From Synanceia verrucosa (lineage: Eukaryota; Chordata; Actinopteri; Perciformes; Synanceiidae), in contig JAQQSB010001463.1 in the NCBI GenBank assembly GCA_029721515.1, positions 1 to 64,000 on the forward strand: a stretch of DNA of 64,000 bases, read 5' to 3'. This document shows positions 23,760-37,055 of this stretch, one piece after another (positions within the stretch are counted from its first letter, which is position 1; every line of letters begins with the position of its first letter). The position numbers and the translations under genes were made by a program. The notes under the pieces were generated by a model that did no database searches, had not been told where the DNA came from, and was given only the letters and a program-made list of their open reading frames with translations.

Positions 23760-24331
23760 GGGACTGTAGAGTGAATTCATGGTGATATCTGGGGAGAAAA
23801 GTGCCAAAGGCCATTTTTAGGACCTGAAAAATTAGAAAAATAAATCATACCCTTGGTATGCCGAAAAAGTCAAAAATTGTCAAAAATTTCATGTCATAAA
23901 AGTGCTGAAAATGCCTTCTTATGGCCTGTAGAGTGAATTCATGGTGATATCTGGGCAGAAAAGTGCCAAAAAGGCCATTTTTAGGACCTGAAAAATTAGA
24001 AAAAAAATCATACCCATGGTATGCCGAAAAAGTCAAAAATTGTCAAAAATTTCATGTCATAAAAAGTGCTGAAAATGCCTTCTTATGGCCTGTAGAGTGA
24101 ATTCATGGTGATATCTGGGGAGAAAAGTGCCAAAGGCCATTTTTAGGACATGAAAAATTAGAAAAAAATCATACCGCGGTATGCCGAAAAAGTCAAAAAT
24201 TGTCAAAAATTTCATGTCATAAAAAGTGCTGAAAATGCCTTCTTATGGCCTGTAGAGTGAATTCATGGTGATATCTGGGCAGAAAAGTGCCAAAGGCCAT
24301 TTTTAGGACCTGAAAAATTAGAAAAAAAAAT

Positions 24332-24353
24332 CATACGGTATACCGAGAAAGTC
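24332..24353 (+). repeat. Rearranged palindrome CATACGGTATACCGAG, copy 1 of 3
   Basis: The normal core is replaced by CATACGGTATACCGAG, which contains the 8-bp palindrome GGTATACC. The same form is at 35710-35731 and 53995-54016. Copies 1 and 3 also share the CAAAATATTTC tract. Confidence 0.85.
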
Positions 24354-26389
24354 AAAAATTGTCAAAATATTTCATGTCATAAAAAGTGCTGAAAATGCCT
24401 TCTTATGGCCTGTAGAGTGAATTCATGGTGATATCTGGGCAGAAAAAGTGCCAAAGGCCATTTTTAGGACCTGAAAAATTAGAAAAAAAATCATACCATG
24501 GTATGCGAGAAAGTCAAAAATTGTCAAAATATTTCATGTCATAAAAAGTGCTGAAAATGCCTTCTTATGGCCTGTAGAGTGAATTCATGGTGATATCTGG
24601 GCAGAAAAGTGCCAAAAAGGCCATTTTTTAGGAACTGAAAAATTAGAAAAAAAATCATACCATGGTATGCCGAAAAAGTCAAAAATTGTCAAAAATTTCA
24701 TGTCATAAAAAGTGCTGAAAATGCCTTCTTATGGCCTGTAGAGTGAATTCATGGTGATATCTGGGCAGAAAAGTGCCAAAGGCCATTTTTAGGACCTGAA
24801 AAATTAGAAAAAATCATACCGCTTGGTATGCCGAAAAAGTCAAAAATTGTCAAAAATTTCATGTCATAAAAGTGCTGAAAATGCCTTCTTATGGCCTGTA
24901 GAGTGAATTCATGGTGATATCTGGGCAGAAAAGTGCCAAAAAGGCCATTTTTTAGGACCTGAAAAATTAGAAAAAAAAATCATACCGCGGTATGCCGAAA
25001 AAGTCAAAAATTGTCAAAAAATTTCATGTCATAAAAAGTGCTGAAAATGCCTTCTTATGGCCTGTAGAGTGAATTCATGGTGATATCTGGGCAGAAAAGT
25101 GCCAAAAAAGCCATTTTTTAGGACCTGAAAAATTAGAAAAAAAATAATACCGCGGTATGACTAAAAAGTCAAAAATTGTCAAAAAATTTCATGTCATAAA
25201 AAGTGCTGAAAATGCCTTCTTATGGCCTGTAGAGTGAATTCATGGTGATATCTGGGCAGAAAAGTGCCAAAAAGGCCATTTTTTAGGACCTGAAAAATTT
25301 GAAAAATAAATCATAACCCGGTATGCCGAAAAAGTCAAAAATTGTGAAAATATTTCATGTCATAAAAAGTGCTGAAAATGCCTTCTTATGGCCTGTAGAG
25401 TGAATTCATGGTGATATCTGGGCAGAAAAGTGCCAAAAAGGCCATTTTTTAGGACCTGAAAAATTAGAAAAAAAATCATACCGCGGTATGCCGAAAAAGT
25501 CAAAAATTGTCAAAAAATTTCATGTCATAAAAAGTACTGAAAATGCCTTCTTATGGCCTGTAGAGTGAATTCATAGTGATATCTGGGGAGAAAAAGTGGC
25601 AAAAACGCCATTTTTTAGGACATCAAAAATTAGAAAAAAAATCATACCGCGGTATGCCGAAAAAGTCAAAAATTGTCAAATAATTTCATGTCATAAAAAG
25701 TGCTGAAAATGCCTTCTTATGGCCTGTAGAGTGAATTCATGGTGATATCTGGGGAGAAAAGTGCCAAAGGCCATTTTTAGGACCTGAAAAATTAGAAAAA
25801 AAATCATACCGCGGTATGCGAAAAAGTCAAAAATTGTCAAAAATTTCATGTCATAAAAAGTGCTGAAAATGCCTTCTTATGGCCTGTAGAGTGAATTCAT
25901 GGTGATATCTGGGCAGAAAAAGTGCCAAAAGGCCATTTTTAGGACCTGAAAAATTAGAAAAAAAATCATACCGCGGTATGCCGAAAAAGTCAAAAATTGT
26001 CAAAAATTTCATGTCATAAAAAGTGCTGAAAATGCCTTCTTATGGCCTGTAGAGTGAATTCATGTTGATATCTGGGGAGAAAAGTGCCAAAGGCCATTTT
26101 TAGGACCTGAAAAATTAGAAAAAATAAATCATACCATGGTATGCCGAGAAAGTCAAAAATTGTCAAAAAATTTCATGTCATAAAAAGTGCTGAACATGCC
26201 TTCTTATTGCCTGTAGAGTGAATTCATGGTGATATCTGGGGAGAAAAGTGCATAAAAGGCCATTTTTTAGGACATCAAAAATTAGAAAAAAAAATCATAC
26301 TGCGTGCGGTATGCCGAAAAAGTCAAAAATTGTCAAAAAATTTCATGTCATAAAAAGTGCTGAAAATGCCTTCTTATGGCCTGTAGAGT

Positions 26390-26725
26390 GAATTCATGGT
26401 GATATCTGGGCAGAAAAGTGCAAAAAAGGCCATTTTTTAGAAACTGAAAAATTGAAAAAAAAAAAATCATACCGTGGTATGCCGAGAAAGTCAAAAATTG
26501 TCAAAAAATTTCATGTCATAAAAAGTGCTGAAAATGCCTTCTTATGGCCTGTAGAGTGAATTCATGGTGATATCTGGGCAGAAAAGTGCAAAAAAAGGCC
26601 ATTTTTTAGAAACTGAAAAATTGAAAAAAAAAAATCATACCGTGGTATGCCGAGAAAGTCAAAAATTGTCAAAAAATTTCATGTCATAAAAAGTGCTGAA
26701 AATGCCTTCTTATGGCCTGTAGAGT
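26390..26725 (+). repeat. Tandem pair of identical-type variant monomers (2 x 168 bp)
   Basis: EcoRI starts at 26390, 26558 and 26726. Both units carry GTGCAAAAAAGG (one A longer in the second), TTTTTTAGAAACTG, AAATTGAAAA, a CGTGG core and GCCGAGAAAG, a combination otherwise seen at 13026-13193. Adjacency of two copies of a rare type indicates a recent local duplication of one unit. Confidence 0.88.
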
Positions 26726-27517
26726 GAATTCATAGTGATATTTGGGGAGAAAAGTGACAAAAAGGCCATTTTTAGGACCTGAAAAATTAGAAAAATAAAT
26801 CATACCCAGGTATGCCGAAAAAGTCAAAAATTGTCAAAAAATTTCATGTCATAAAAGTGCTGAAAATGCCTTCTTATGGCCTGTAGAGTGAATTCATGGT
26901 GATATCTGGGCAGAAAAGTGCCAAAGGCCATTTTTAGGACCTGAAAAATTAGAAAAAAAAATCATACCTTGGTATGCCGAAAAAGTCAAAAATTGTCAAA
27001 AATTTCATGTCATAAAAAGTGCTGAAAATGCCTTCTTATGGCCTGTAGAGTGAATTCATGGTGATATCTGGGCAGAAAAGTGCCAAAGGCCATTTTTAGG
27101 ACCTGAAAAATTTGAAAAATAAATCATACCCTTGGTATGCCGAAAAAGTCAAAAATTGTCAAAAATTTCATGTCATAAAAAGTGCTGAAAATGCCTTCTT
27201 ATGGCCTGTAGAGTGAATTCATGGTGATATCTGGGCAGAAAAAGTGCCAAAGGCCATTTTTAGGACCTGAAAAATTATAAAAAAAAAAAAATCATACCAC
27301 GGTATGCCGAAAAAGTCAAAAATTGTCTAATAATTTCATGTCATAAAAAGTGCTGAAAATGCCTTCTTACGGCGTGTAGAGTGAATTCATGTTGATATCT
27401 GGGGAGAAAAGTGCAAAAAAGGCCATTTTTTAGGACATCAAAAATTAGAAAAAAAAATCATACCACGGTATGCCGAAAAAGTCAAAAATTGTCAAAAAAA
27501 TTTCATGTCATAAAAAG

Positions 27518-27530
27518 TGCTGTTAAAGCC
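27518..27530 (+). repeat. Rare haplotype TGCTGTTAAAGCC, copy 2
   Basis: Same change and same preceding A7 tract as 7386-7398, 20,132 bp away. Confidence 0.85.
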
Positions 27531-30500
27531 TTCTTATGGCCTGTAGAGTGAATTCATGGTGATATCTGGGCAGAAAAGTGCCAAAAAGGCCATTTTTTTA
27601 GGAACTGAAAAATTAGAAAAAAAAAAATCATGCCGCGGGATGCCGAAAAAGTCAAAAATTTTCAAAAAATTTAATGTCCTAAAAAGTGCTGAAAATGCCT
27701 TCTTATGGCCTGTAGAGTGAATTCATGGTGATATCTGGGCAGAAAAAGTGCCAAAAGGCCATTTTTAGGACCTGAAAAATTGAAAAAAAAAAAATCATAC
27801 CGTGGTATGCCGAAAAAGTCAAAAATTGTCAAAAAATTTCATGTCATAAAAAGTGCTGAAAATGCCTTCTTATGGCCTGTAGAGTGAATTCATGGTGATA
27901 TCTGGGCAGAAAAGTGCCAAAAAGGCCATTTTATAGGACCTGCAAAATTAGAACAACAACTCATTCCGCGGTATGCCGAAAAAGTCAAAATTTGTCAAAA
28001 CATTTCATGTCATAAAAAGTGCTGAAAATGCCTTCTTATGGCCTGTAGAGTGAATTCATGGTGATATCTGGGCAGAAAAGTGCCAAAAGGCCATTTTTTA
28101 GAACCTGAAAAATTAGGAAAAAAAATCATACCGCGGTATGCCGAAAAAGTCAAAAATTGTCAAAAAAATTCATGTTATAAAAAGTGCTGAAAATGCCTTC
28201 TTATTGCCAGTAGAGTGAATTCATAGTGATATCTGGGGAGAAAAGTGCCAAAAAGGCCATTTTTTATGACCTGAAAAATTTGAAAAAAAATCATACCGCG
28301 GTATGCCGAAAAAGTCAAAAATTGTCAAAAAATTTCATGTCATAAAAAGTGCTGAAAATGCCTTCTTATGGCCTGTAGAGTGAATTCATGGTGATATCTG
28401 GGGAGAAAAGTGCCAAAAAGGCCATTTTTTAGGACATCAAAAATTTGAAAAGTCATCGTATGCCGAAAAAGTCAAAAATTGTCAAAAATTTCATGTCATA
28501 ACAAGTGCTGAAAATGTCTTCTTCTGGCCTGTAGAGTGGATTCATGGTGATATCTGGGCAGAAAAGTGCCAAAAGGCCATTTTTTAGGACCTGAAAAATT
28601 AGAAAAAAAAAAGTCATACCGCGGTATGCCGAAAAAGTCAAAAATTGTCAAAAAATTTCATGTCATAAAAAGTGCTGAAAATGCCTTCTTATGGCCTGTA
28701 GAGTGAATTCATGGTGATATCTGGGCAGAAAAAGTGCCAAAAGGCCATTTTTAGGACCTGAAAAATTAGAAAAAAAATCATACATGGTATGCCGAAAAAG
28801 TCAAAAAATTTCATGTCATAAAAGGTGCTGAAAATGCCTTCTTATGGCCTGTAGAGTGAATTCATGTTGATATCTGGGCAGAAAAGTGCCAAAAAGGCCA
28901 TTTTTTAGGACCTGAAAAATTAGAAAAAAAAAATCATACCGCGGTATGCCGAAAAAGTCAAAAATTGTCAAAAAATTTCATGTCATAAAAAGTGCTGAAA
29001 ATGCCTTCTTATGGCCTGTAGAGTGAATTCATGGTGATATCTGGGGAGAAAAGTGCCAAAGGCCATTTTTTACGACCTGAAAAATTAGACAAAAAAATCA
29101 TACCGCGGTATGCCGAAAAAGTCAAAAATTGTCAAAAAATTTCATGTCATAAAAAGTGCTGAAAATGCCTTCTTATGGCCTGTAGAGTGAATTCATGGTG
29201 ATATCTGGGCAGAAAAGTGCCAAAAAGGCCATTTTTTAGGACCTGAAAAATTAGAAAAAAAAAAAAATCATACCGCGGTATGCCGAAAAAGTCAAAAATT
29301 GTCAAAAAATTTCATGTCATAAAAAGTGCTGAAAATGCCTTCTTATGGCCTGTAGAGTGAATTCATGGTGATATCTGGGCAGAAAAAGTGCCAAAGGCCA
29401 TTTTTTAGGACCTGAAAAATTAGAAAAAAAAATCATACCGCGGTATGCCAAAAAAGTCAAAAATTGTCAAAAAATTTCATGTCATAAAAAGTGCTGAAAA
29501 TGCCTTCTTATGGCCTGTAGAGTGAATTCATGGTGATATCTGGGCAGAAAAGTGCCAAAACGCCATTTTTTAGGACCTGAAAAATTAGAAAAAAAATCAT
29601 ACCGCGGTATGCCGAAAAAGTCAAAAATTGTCAAAAAATTTCATGTCATAAAAAGTGCTGAAAATGCCTTCTTATGGCCTGTAGAGTGAATTCATGGTGA
29701 TATCTGGGCAGAAAAGTGCCAAAAAGGCCATTTTTTAGGACCTGAAAAATTAGAAAAAAAAATCATACCGCGGTATGCCGAAAAAGTCAAAAATTGTCAA
29801 AAAATTTCATGTCATAAAAAGTGCTGAAAATGCCTTCTTATGGCCTGTAGAGTGAATTCATGGTGATATCTGGGCAGAAAAGTGCCAAAAGGCCATTTTT
29901 TAGGACCTGAAAAATTAGAAAAAAAAAATCATACCCGGTATGCCGAAAAAGTCAAAAATTGTCAAAAAATTTCATGTCATAAAAAGTGCTGAACATGCCT
30001 TCTTATGGCCTGTAGAGTGAATTCATGGTGATATCTGGGCAGAAAAGTGCAAAAAAGGCCATTTTTTAGGACCTGAAAAATTTGAAAAACAAATCATACC
30101 GCGGTATGCCGAAAAAGTCAAAAATTGTCAAAAAATTTCATGTCATAAAAAGTGCTGAAAATGCCTTCTTATGGCCTGTAGAGTGAATTCATGGTGATAT
30201 CTGGGGAGAAAAGTGCCAAAAAGGCCATTTTTTAGGACCTGAAAAATTAGGAAAAAAATCATACCCTTGGTATGCCGAAAAAGTCAAAAATTGTCAAAAA
30301 ATTTCATGTCATAAAAAGTGCTGAAAATGCCTTCTTATGGCCTGTAGAGTGAATTCATGTTGATATCTGGGGAGAAAAGTGCAAAAAAGGCCATTTTTTA
30401 GGACATCAAAAATTAGAAAAAAAATCATACCACGGTATGCCGAAAAAGTCAAAAATTGTCAAAAAATTTCATGTCATAAAAAGTGCTGAAAATGCCTTCT

Positions 30501-33500
30501 TATGGCGTGTAGAGTGAATTCATGGTGATATCTGGGCAGAAAACTGCCAAAAAGGCAATTTTTTGGAACTGGAAAAATTAGAAAAAAAAATCATACACGG
30601 TATGCCGAAAAAGTCAAAATTGTCAAAATTTCATGTCATAAAAAGTGCTGAAAATGCCTTCTTATGGCCTGTAGAGTGAATTCATGGTGATATCTGGGCA
30701 GAAAAGTGCCAAAGGCCATTTTTTAGAACCTGAAAAATTTGAAAAAATCATCATACCGCGGCATGCCGAAAAAGTCAAAAATTGTCAAAAAATTTCATGT
30801 CATAAAAAGTGCTGAAAATGCCTTCTTATGGCCTGTAGAGTGAATTCATGGTGATATCTGGGGAGAAAAGTGCCAAAAAGGCCATTTTTTAGGACCTGAA
30901 AAATTAGAAAAAAAAATCATACCGCGGTATGCCGAAAAAGTCAAAAATTGTCAAAAAAGTTCCTATCATATAAAGTGCTGAAAATGCCTTCTTATGGCCT
31001 GTAGAGTGAATTCATGGTGATATCTGGGCAGAAAAAGTGCCAAAGGCCATTTTTAGGACCTGAAAAATTAGAAAAAAATCATACCATGGTATGCCGAAAA
31101 AGTCAAAAATTGTCAAAAAATTTCATGTCATAAAAAGTGCTGAAAATGCCTTCTTATGGCCTGTAGAGTGAATTCATGGTGATATCTGGGCAGAAAAAGT
31201 GCCAAAGGCCATTTTTAGGACCTGAAAAAATTAGAAAAATATCATACCGCGGTATGCCGAAAAAGTCAAAAATTGTCAAAAAATTTCATGTCATAAAAAG
31301 TGCTGAAAATGCCTTCTTATGGCCAGTAGAGTGAATTCATGGTGATCTCTGGGCAGAAAAGTGCCAAAAAGGCCATTTTTTAGGACCTGAAAAATTAGAA
31401 AAAAATAAATCATACCGCGGTATGCCGAAAAAGTCAAAAATTGTCAAAAAAATTTCATGTTATAGAAAGTGCTGAAAATGCCTTCTTATGGCCTGTAGAG
31501 TGAATTCATGTTGATATCTGGGGAGAAAAGTTCAAAAAAGGCCATTTTTTAGGACATCAAAAATTTGAAAAAAATCATCATGCCAAAAAAGTCAAACATT
31601 GTCAAAAAATTTCATGTCATAAAAAGTGCTGAAAATGCCTTCTTATGGCCTGTAGAGTGAATTCATGGTGATATCTGGGCAGAAAAGTGCCAAAAAGGCC
31701 ATTTTTTAGGACCTGAAAAATTAGAAAAAAAATCATACCACGGTATGCCGAAAAAGTCAAAAATTGTCAAAAAATTTCATGTCATAAAAAGTGCTGAAAA
31801 TGCCTTCTTATGGCCTGTAGAGTGAATTCATGGTGATATCTGGGCAGAAAAGTGCCAAAAAGGCCATTTTTTAGGACCTGAAAAATTAGAAAAAAAATCA
31901 TACCGCGGTATGCCGAAAAAGTCAAAAATTGTCAAAAAATTTCATGTCATAAAAAGTGCTGAAAATGCCTTCTTATGGCCTGTAGAGTGAATTCATGGTG
32001 ATATCTGGGCAGAGAAAAGTGCCAAAGGCCATTTTTTAGGACCTGAAAAATTAGAAAAAAAATCATACCGCGGTATGCCGAAAAAGTCAAAAATTGTCAA
32101 AAAATTTCATGTCATAAAAAGTGCTGAAAATGCCTTCTTATGGCCTGTAGAGTGAATTCATGTTGATATCTGGGGAGAAAAGTGCAAAAAAGGCCATTTT
32201 TTAGGACATCAAAAATTAGAAAAAAAAAAATCATACCGCGGTATGCCGAAAAAGTCAAAAATTGTCAAAAAATTTCATGTCATAAAAAGTGCTGAAAATG
32301 CCTTCTTATGGCCTGTAGAGTGAATTCATGGTGATATCTGGGCAGAAAAGTGCCAAAAAGGCCATTTTTTAGGACCTGAAAAATTTGAAAAAAAAATCAT
32401 ACCGCGGTATGCCGAAAAAGTCAAAAATTGTCAAAAAATTTCATGTCATAAAAAGTGCTGAAAATGCCTTCTTATGGCCTGTAGAGTGAATTCATGGTGA
32501 TATCTGGGCAGAGAAAAGTGCCAAAGGCCATTTTTAGGACCTGAAAAATTAGAAAAAAAAAATCATACCGCGGTATGCCGAAAAAGTCAAAAATTGTCAA
32601 AAAATTTCATGTCATAAAAAGTGCTGAAAATGCCTTCTTATGGCCTGTAGAGTGAATTCATGGTGATATCTGGGGAGAAAAGTGCCAAAAAGGCCATTTT
32701 TTAGGACCTGAAAAATTAGAAAAAAAATCATACCCTTGGTATGCCGAAAAAGTCAAAAATTGTCAAAAATTTCATGTCATAAAAAGTGCTGAAAATGCCT
32801 TCTTATGGCCTGTAGAGTGAATTCATGGTGATATCTGGGCAGAAAAGTGCCAAAGGCCATTTTTTAGGGCCTGAAAAATTAGAAAAAAAAAAAATCATAT
32901 ACCGAAAAAGTCAAAAATTGTCAAAAAATTTCATGTCATAAAAAGTGCTGAAAATGCCTTCTTATGGCCTGTAGAGTGAATTCATGGTGATATCTGGGCA
33001 GAAAAAGTGCCAAAGGCCATTTTTTAGGACCTGAAAAATTAGAAAAAAAATCATACCGCGGTATGCCGAAAAAGTCAAAAATTGTCAAAAAATTTCATGT
33101 CATAAAAAGTGCTGAAAATGCCTTCTTATGGCCTGTAGAGTGAATTCATGGTGATATCTGGGGAGAAAAGTGCCAAAAAGGCCATTTTTTAGGACCTGAA
33201 AAATTTGAAAAATAAATCATACCGCGGTATGCCGAAAAAGTCAAAAATTGTCAAAAAATTTCATGTCATAAAAAGTGCTGAAAATGCCTTCTTATGGCCT
33301 GTAGAGTGAATTCATGGTGATATCTGGGGAGAAAAGTACCAAAAGGCCATTTTTTAGGACCTGAAAAATTAGAAAAAAAATCATACCGGGTATGCCGAAA
33401 TAGTCAAAATTTGTCAAAAAATTTCATGTCATAAAAAGTGCTGAAAATGCCTTCTTATGGCCTGTAGAGTGAATACATGGTGATATCTGGGCAGAAAAGT

Positions 33501-34033
33501 GCCAAAGGCCATTTTTAGGACCTGAAAAATTAGAAAAAAAATCATACCCATGGTATGCCGAAAAAGTCAAAAATTGTCAAAAAATTTCATGTCATAAAAA
33601 GTGCTGAAAATGCCTTCTTATGGCCTGTAGAGTGAATCCATGGTGATATCTGGGGAGAAAAGTGCCAAAGGCCATTTTTAGGACCTGAAAAATTAAAAAA
33701 AAATCATACCTTGGTATGCCGAAAAAGTCAAAAATTGTCAAAAATTTCATGTCATAAAAAGTGCTGAAAATGCCTTCTTATGGCCTGTAGAGTGAATTCA
33801 TGGTGATATCTGGGGAGAAAAGTGCCAAAGGCCATTTTTCAGGACCTGAAAAATTAGAAAAAAAAATCATACCGCGGTATGCCGAGAAAGTCAAAAATTG
33901 TCAAAAACTTTCATGTCATAAAAAGTGCTGAAAATGCCTTCTTATGGCCTGTAGAGTGAATTCATGGTGATATCTGGGCAGAAAAGTGCCAAAAAGGCCA
34001 TTTTGTAGGACATCAAAAATTAGAAAAAAAAAA

Positions 34034-34073
34034 CATACATGCCGAAAAAGTCATGCCGTATGCCGAAAAAGTC
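34034..34073 (+). repeat. Internally duplicated palindrome region, copy 1
   Basis: The order is CATACATGCCGAAAAAGTC then ATGCCGTATGCCG then AAAAAGTC, so the ATGCCGAAAAAGTC module occurs twice within one unit. The same odd structure is at 35373-35412, eight monomers downstream. Confidence 0.85.
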
Positions 34074-35372
34074 AAAAATTGTCAAAAAATTTCATGTCAT
34101 AAAAAGTGCTGAAAATGCCTTCTTATGGCCTGTAGAGTGAATTCATGGTGATATCTGGGGAGAAAAGTGCCAAAAAGGCCATTTTTTAGGACCTGAAAAA
34201 TTAGGAAAAAAAATCATACCGCGGTATGCCGAAAAAGTCAAAAATTGTCAAAAAATTTCATGTCATAAAAAGTGCTGAAAATGCCTTCTTATGGCCTGTA
34301 GAGTGAATTCATGGTGATATCTGGGCAGAAAAGTGCCAAAAAGGCCATTTTTTAGGACCTGAAAAATTAGAAAAAAAAAAATCATACCGCGGTATGCCGA
34401 AAAAGTCAAAAATTGTCAAAAAATTTCATGTCATAAAAAGTGCTGAAAATGCCTTCTTATGGCCTGTAGAGTGAATTCATGGTGATATCTGGGGAGAAAA
34501 GTGCAAAAAAGGCCATTTTTTAGGACCTGAAAAATTAGGAAAAAAATCATACCGCGGTATGCCGAAAAAGTCAAAAATTGTCAAAAAATTTCATGTCATA
34601 AAAAGTGCTGAAAATGCCTTCTTATGGCCTGTAGAGTGAATTCATGGTGATATCCGGGCAGAAAAGTGCCAAAAAGGCCATTTTTTAGGAACTGAAAAAT
34701 TAGAAAAAAATCATACCGCATGGTATGTCGAAAAAGTCAAAAATTGTCAAAAAATTTCATGTCATAAAAAGTGCTGAAAATGCCTTCTTATGGCCTGTGG
34801 AGTGAATTCATGGTGATATCTGGGCAGAAAAGTGCCAAAAGGCCATTTTTTAGGACCTGAAAAATTAGAAAAAAAATCATACCATGGTATGCCGAAAAAG
34901 TCAAAAATTGTCAAAAAATTTCATGTCATAAAAAGTGCTGAAAAATGCCTTCTTATGGCCTGTAGAGTGAATTCATGGTGATATCTGGGGAGAAAAGTGC
35001 CAAAGGCCATTTTTAGGACCTGAAAAATTAGAAAAAAAATCATACCAGCGGTATGCGAAAAAGTCAAAAATTGTAAAAAAATTTAATTAAATAAAAAGTG
35101 CTGAAAATGCCTTCTTATGGCCTGTAGAGTGAATTCATGGTGATATCTGGGCAGAAAAGTGCCAAAAAGGCCATTTTTTAGGACCTGAAAAATTAGTAAA
35201 AAAAATCATACCACGGTATGCCGAAAAAGTCAAAAATTGTCAAAAAAATTTCATGTCATAAAAAGTGCTGAAAATCCTTCTTATGGCCTGTAGTTTGAAT
35301 TCATGGTGATATCTGGGCAGAAAAGTGCCAAAAAGGCCATTTTTTAGGACCTGAAAAATTAGGAAAAAAAAT

Positions 35373-35412
35373 CATACATGCCGAAAAAGTCATGCCGTAT
35401 GCCGAAAAAGTC
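35373..35412 (+). repeat. Internally duplicated palindrome region, copy 2
   Basis: This has the same module order as 34034-34073, but the upstream half of the unit differs (GGACCTG with TTAGG here, GGACATC with TTAG there). A shared rare junction on different backgrounds fits gene conversion or unequal exchange with a breakpoint near the A-tract. Confidence 0.85.
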
Positions 35413-35709
35413 AAAAATTGTCAAAAAATTTCATGTCATAAAAAGTGCTGAAAATGTCTTCTTATGGCCTGTAGAGTGAATTCATGGTGATATCTGGGCA
35501 GAAAAGTGCCAAAAAGGCCATTTTTTAGGAACTGAAAAATTAGGAAAAAAAATCATCATGCCAAAAAAGTCAAAAATTGTCAAAAAATTTCATGTCATAA
35601 AAAGTGCTGAAAATGCCTTCTTATGGCCTGTAGAGTGAATTCATGGTGATCTCTGGGGAGAAAAGTGCCAAAGGCCATTTTTAGGACCTGAAAAATTAGA
35701 AAAAAAAAT

Positions 35710-35731
35710 CATACGGTATACCGAGAAAGTC
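35710..35731 (+). repeat. Rearranged palindrome CATACGGTATACCGAG, copy 2 of 3
   Basis: Same core as 24332-24353, but followed by the normal CAAAAAATTTC tract. Confidence 0.82.
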
Positions 35732-37030
35732 AAAAATTGTCAAAAAATTTCATGTCATAAAAAGTGCTGAAAATGCCTTCTTATGGCCTGTAGAGTGAAT
35801 TCATGGTGATATCTGGGCAGAAAAGTGCCAAAAAAGGCCATTTTTTAGGACCTGAAAAATTAGAAAAAAAATCATACCGCGGTATGCCGAAAAAGTCAAA
35901 AATTGTCAAAAGTTTCATGTCATAAAAAGTGCTGAAAATGCCTTCTTATGGCCTGTAGAGTGAATTCATGGTGATATCTGGGCAGAAAAGTGCCAAAAAG
36001 GCCATTTTTTAGGACCTGAAAAATTAGAAAAAAAATCATACCGCGGTATGCCGAAAAAGTCAAAAATTGTCAAAAAATTTCATGTCATAAAAAGTGCTGA
36101 AAATGCCTTCTTATGGCCTGTAGAGTGAATTCATGGTGATATCTGGGGAGAAAAGTGCCAAAAGGCCATTTTTTAGGACCTGAAAAATTAGAAAAAAAAA
36201 TCATACCGCGGTATGCCGAAAAAGTCAAAAATTGTCAAAAAATTTCATGTCATAAAAAGTGCTGAAAATGCCTTCTTATGGCCTGTAGAGTGAATTCATG
36301 GTGATATCTGGGCAGAAAAGTGCCAAAGGCCATTTTTTAGTACCTGAAAAATTTGGAAAAAAACTCATACCTTGTTATGCCTAAAAAGTAAAAATTTGTC
36401 AAAAATTTCATGTCATAAAAAGTGCTGAAAATGCCTTCTTATGACCTGTAGAGTGAATTCATGGTGATATCTGGGGAGAAAAGTGGCAAAAAGGCCATTT
36501 TTTAGGACATCAAAAATTAGAAAAAAAAAATCATACCACGGTTTGCCGAAAAAGTCAAAAATTGTCAAAAAATTTCATGTCATAAAAAGTGCTGAAAATG
36601 CCTTCTTATTGCCTGTAGAGTGAATTCATGGTGATATCTGGGCAGAAAAAGTGCCAAAAAGGCCATTTTTGGGACCTGAAAAATTAGAAAAAAAAATCAT
36701 ACCGCCGGTATGCGAAAAAGTCAAAAATTGTCAAAAAATTTCATGTCATAAAAAGTGCTGAAAATGCCTTCTTATGGCCTGTAGAGTGAATTCATGGTGA
36801 TATCTGGGCAGAAAAGTGCCAAAAAGGCCATTTTTTAGGACCTGAAAAATTAGAAAAAAAAAATCATACCGCGGTATGCCGAAAAAGTCAAAAATTGTCA
36901 AAAAATTTCATGTCATAAAAAGTGCTGAAAATGCCTTCTTATGGCCTGTAGAGTGAATTCATGTTGATATCTGGGGAGAAAAGTGCCAAAAAGGCCATTT
37001 TTTAGGACCTGAAAAATTAGAAAAAAAAAT

Positions 37031-37055
37031 CATACGCCAAAAAAATCAAAAATTG
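37031..37055 (+). repeat. Palindrome-loss unit CATACGCCAAAAAAATC, copy 1
   Basis: CATACGCCAAAAAAATC replaces the palindrome and the GCCGAAAAAGTC segment, removing the right arm. An identical form, with the same A7, is at 52526-52550. Confidence 0.82.

Larger units (their letters stand above)
23091..24904 (+). repeat. Compact array block (160-164 bp units)
   Basis: EcoRI starts at 24099, 24259, 24419, 24581, 24745 and 24905 give 160, 160, 162, 164 and 160 bp. Shortening is spread over homopolymers: CCAAAGGCC for CCAAAAAGGCC, T5 for T6, A5 for A6 before TTTCATG. Palindrome cores are often CATGG or CTTGG. Includes the segment 23528-23759 shared with 12781-13012. Confidence 0.88.
24905..28800 (+). 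repeat. Array block, mixed texture
   Basis: Regular units at 24905-25690 are followed by compact ones (25700-26150, 26720-27300) and mixed units to 28800. The tandem pair of variant 168-bp units is at 26390-26725. A unit with AGAACAACAACTCATTCCG lies at 27951-27970 and one lacking most of the palindrome (AAAAGTCATCGTATGCC) at 28447-28463. Only satellite is seen. Confidence 0.9.
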
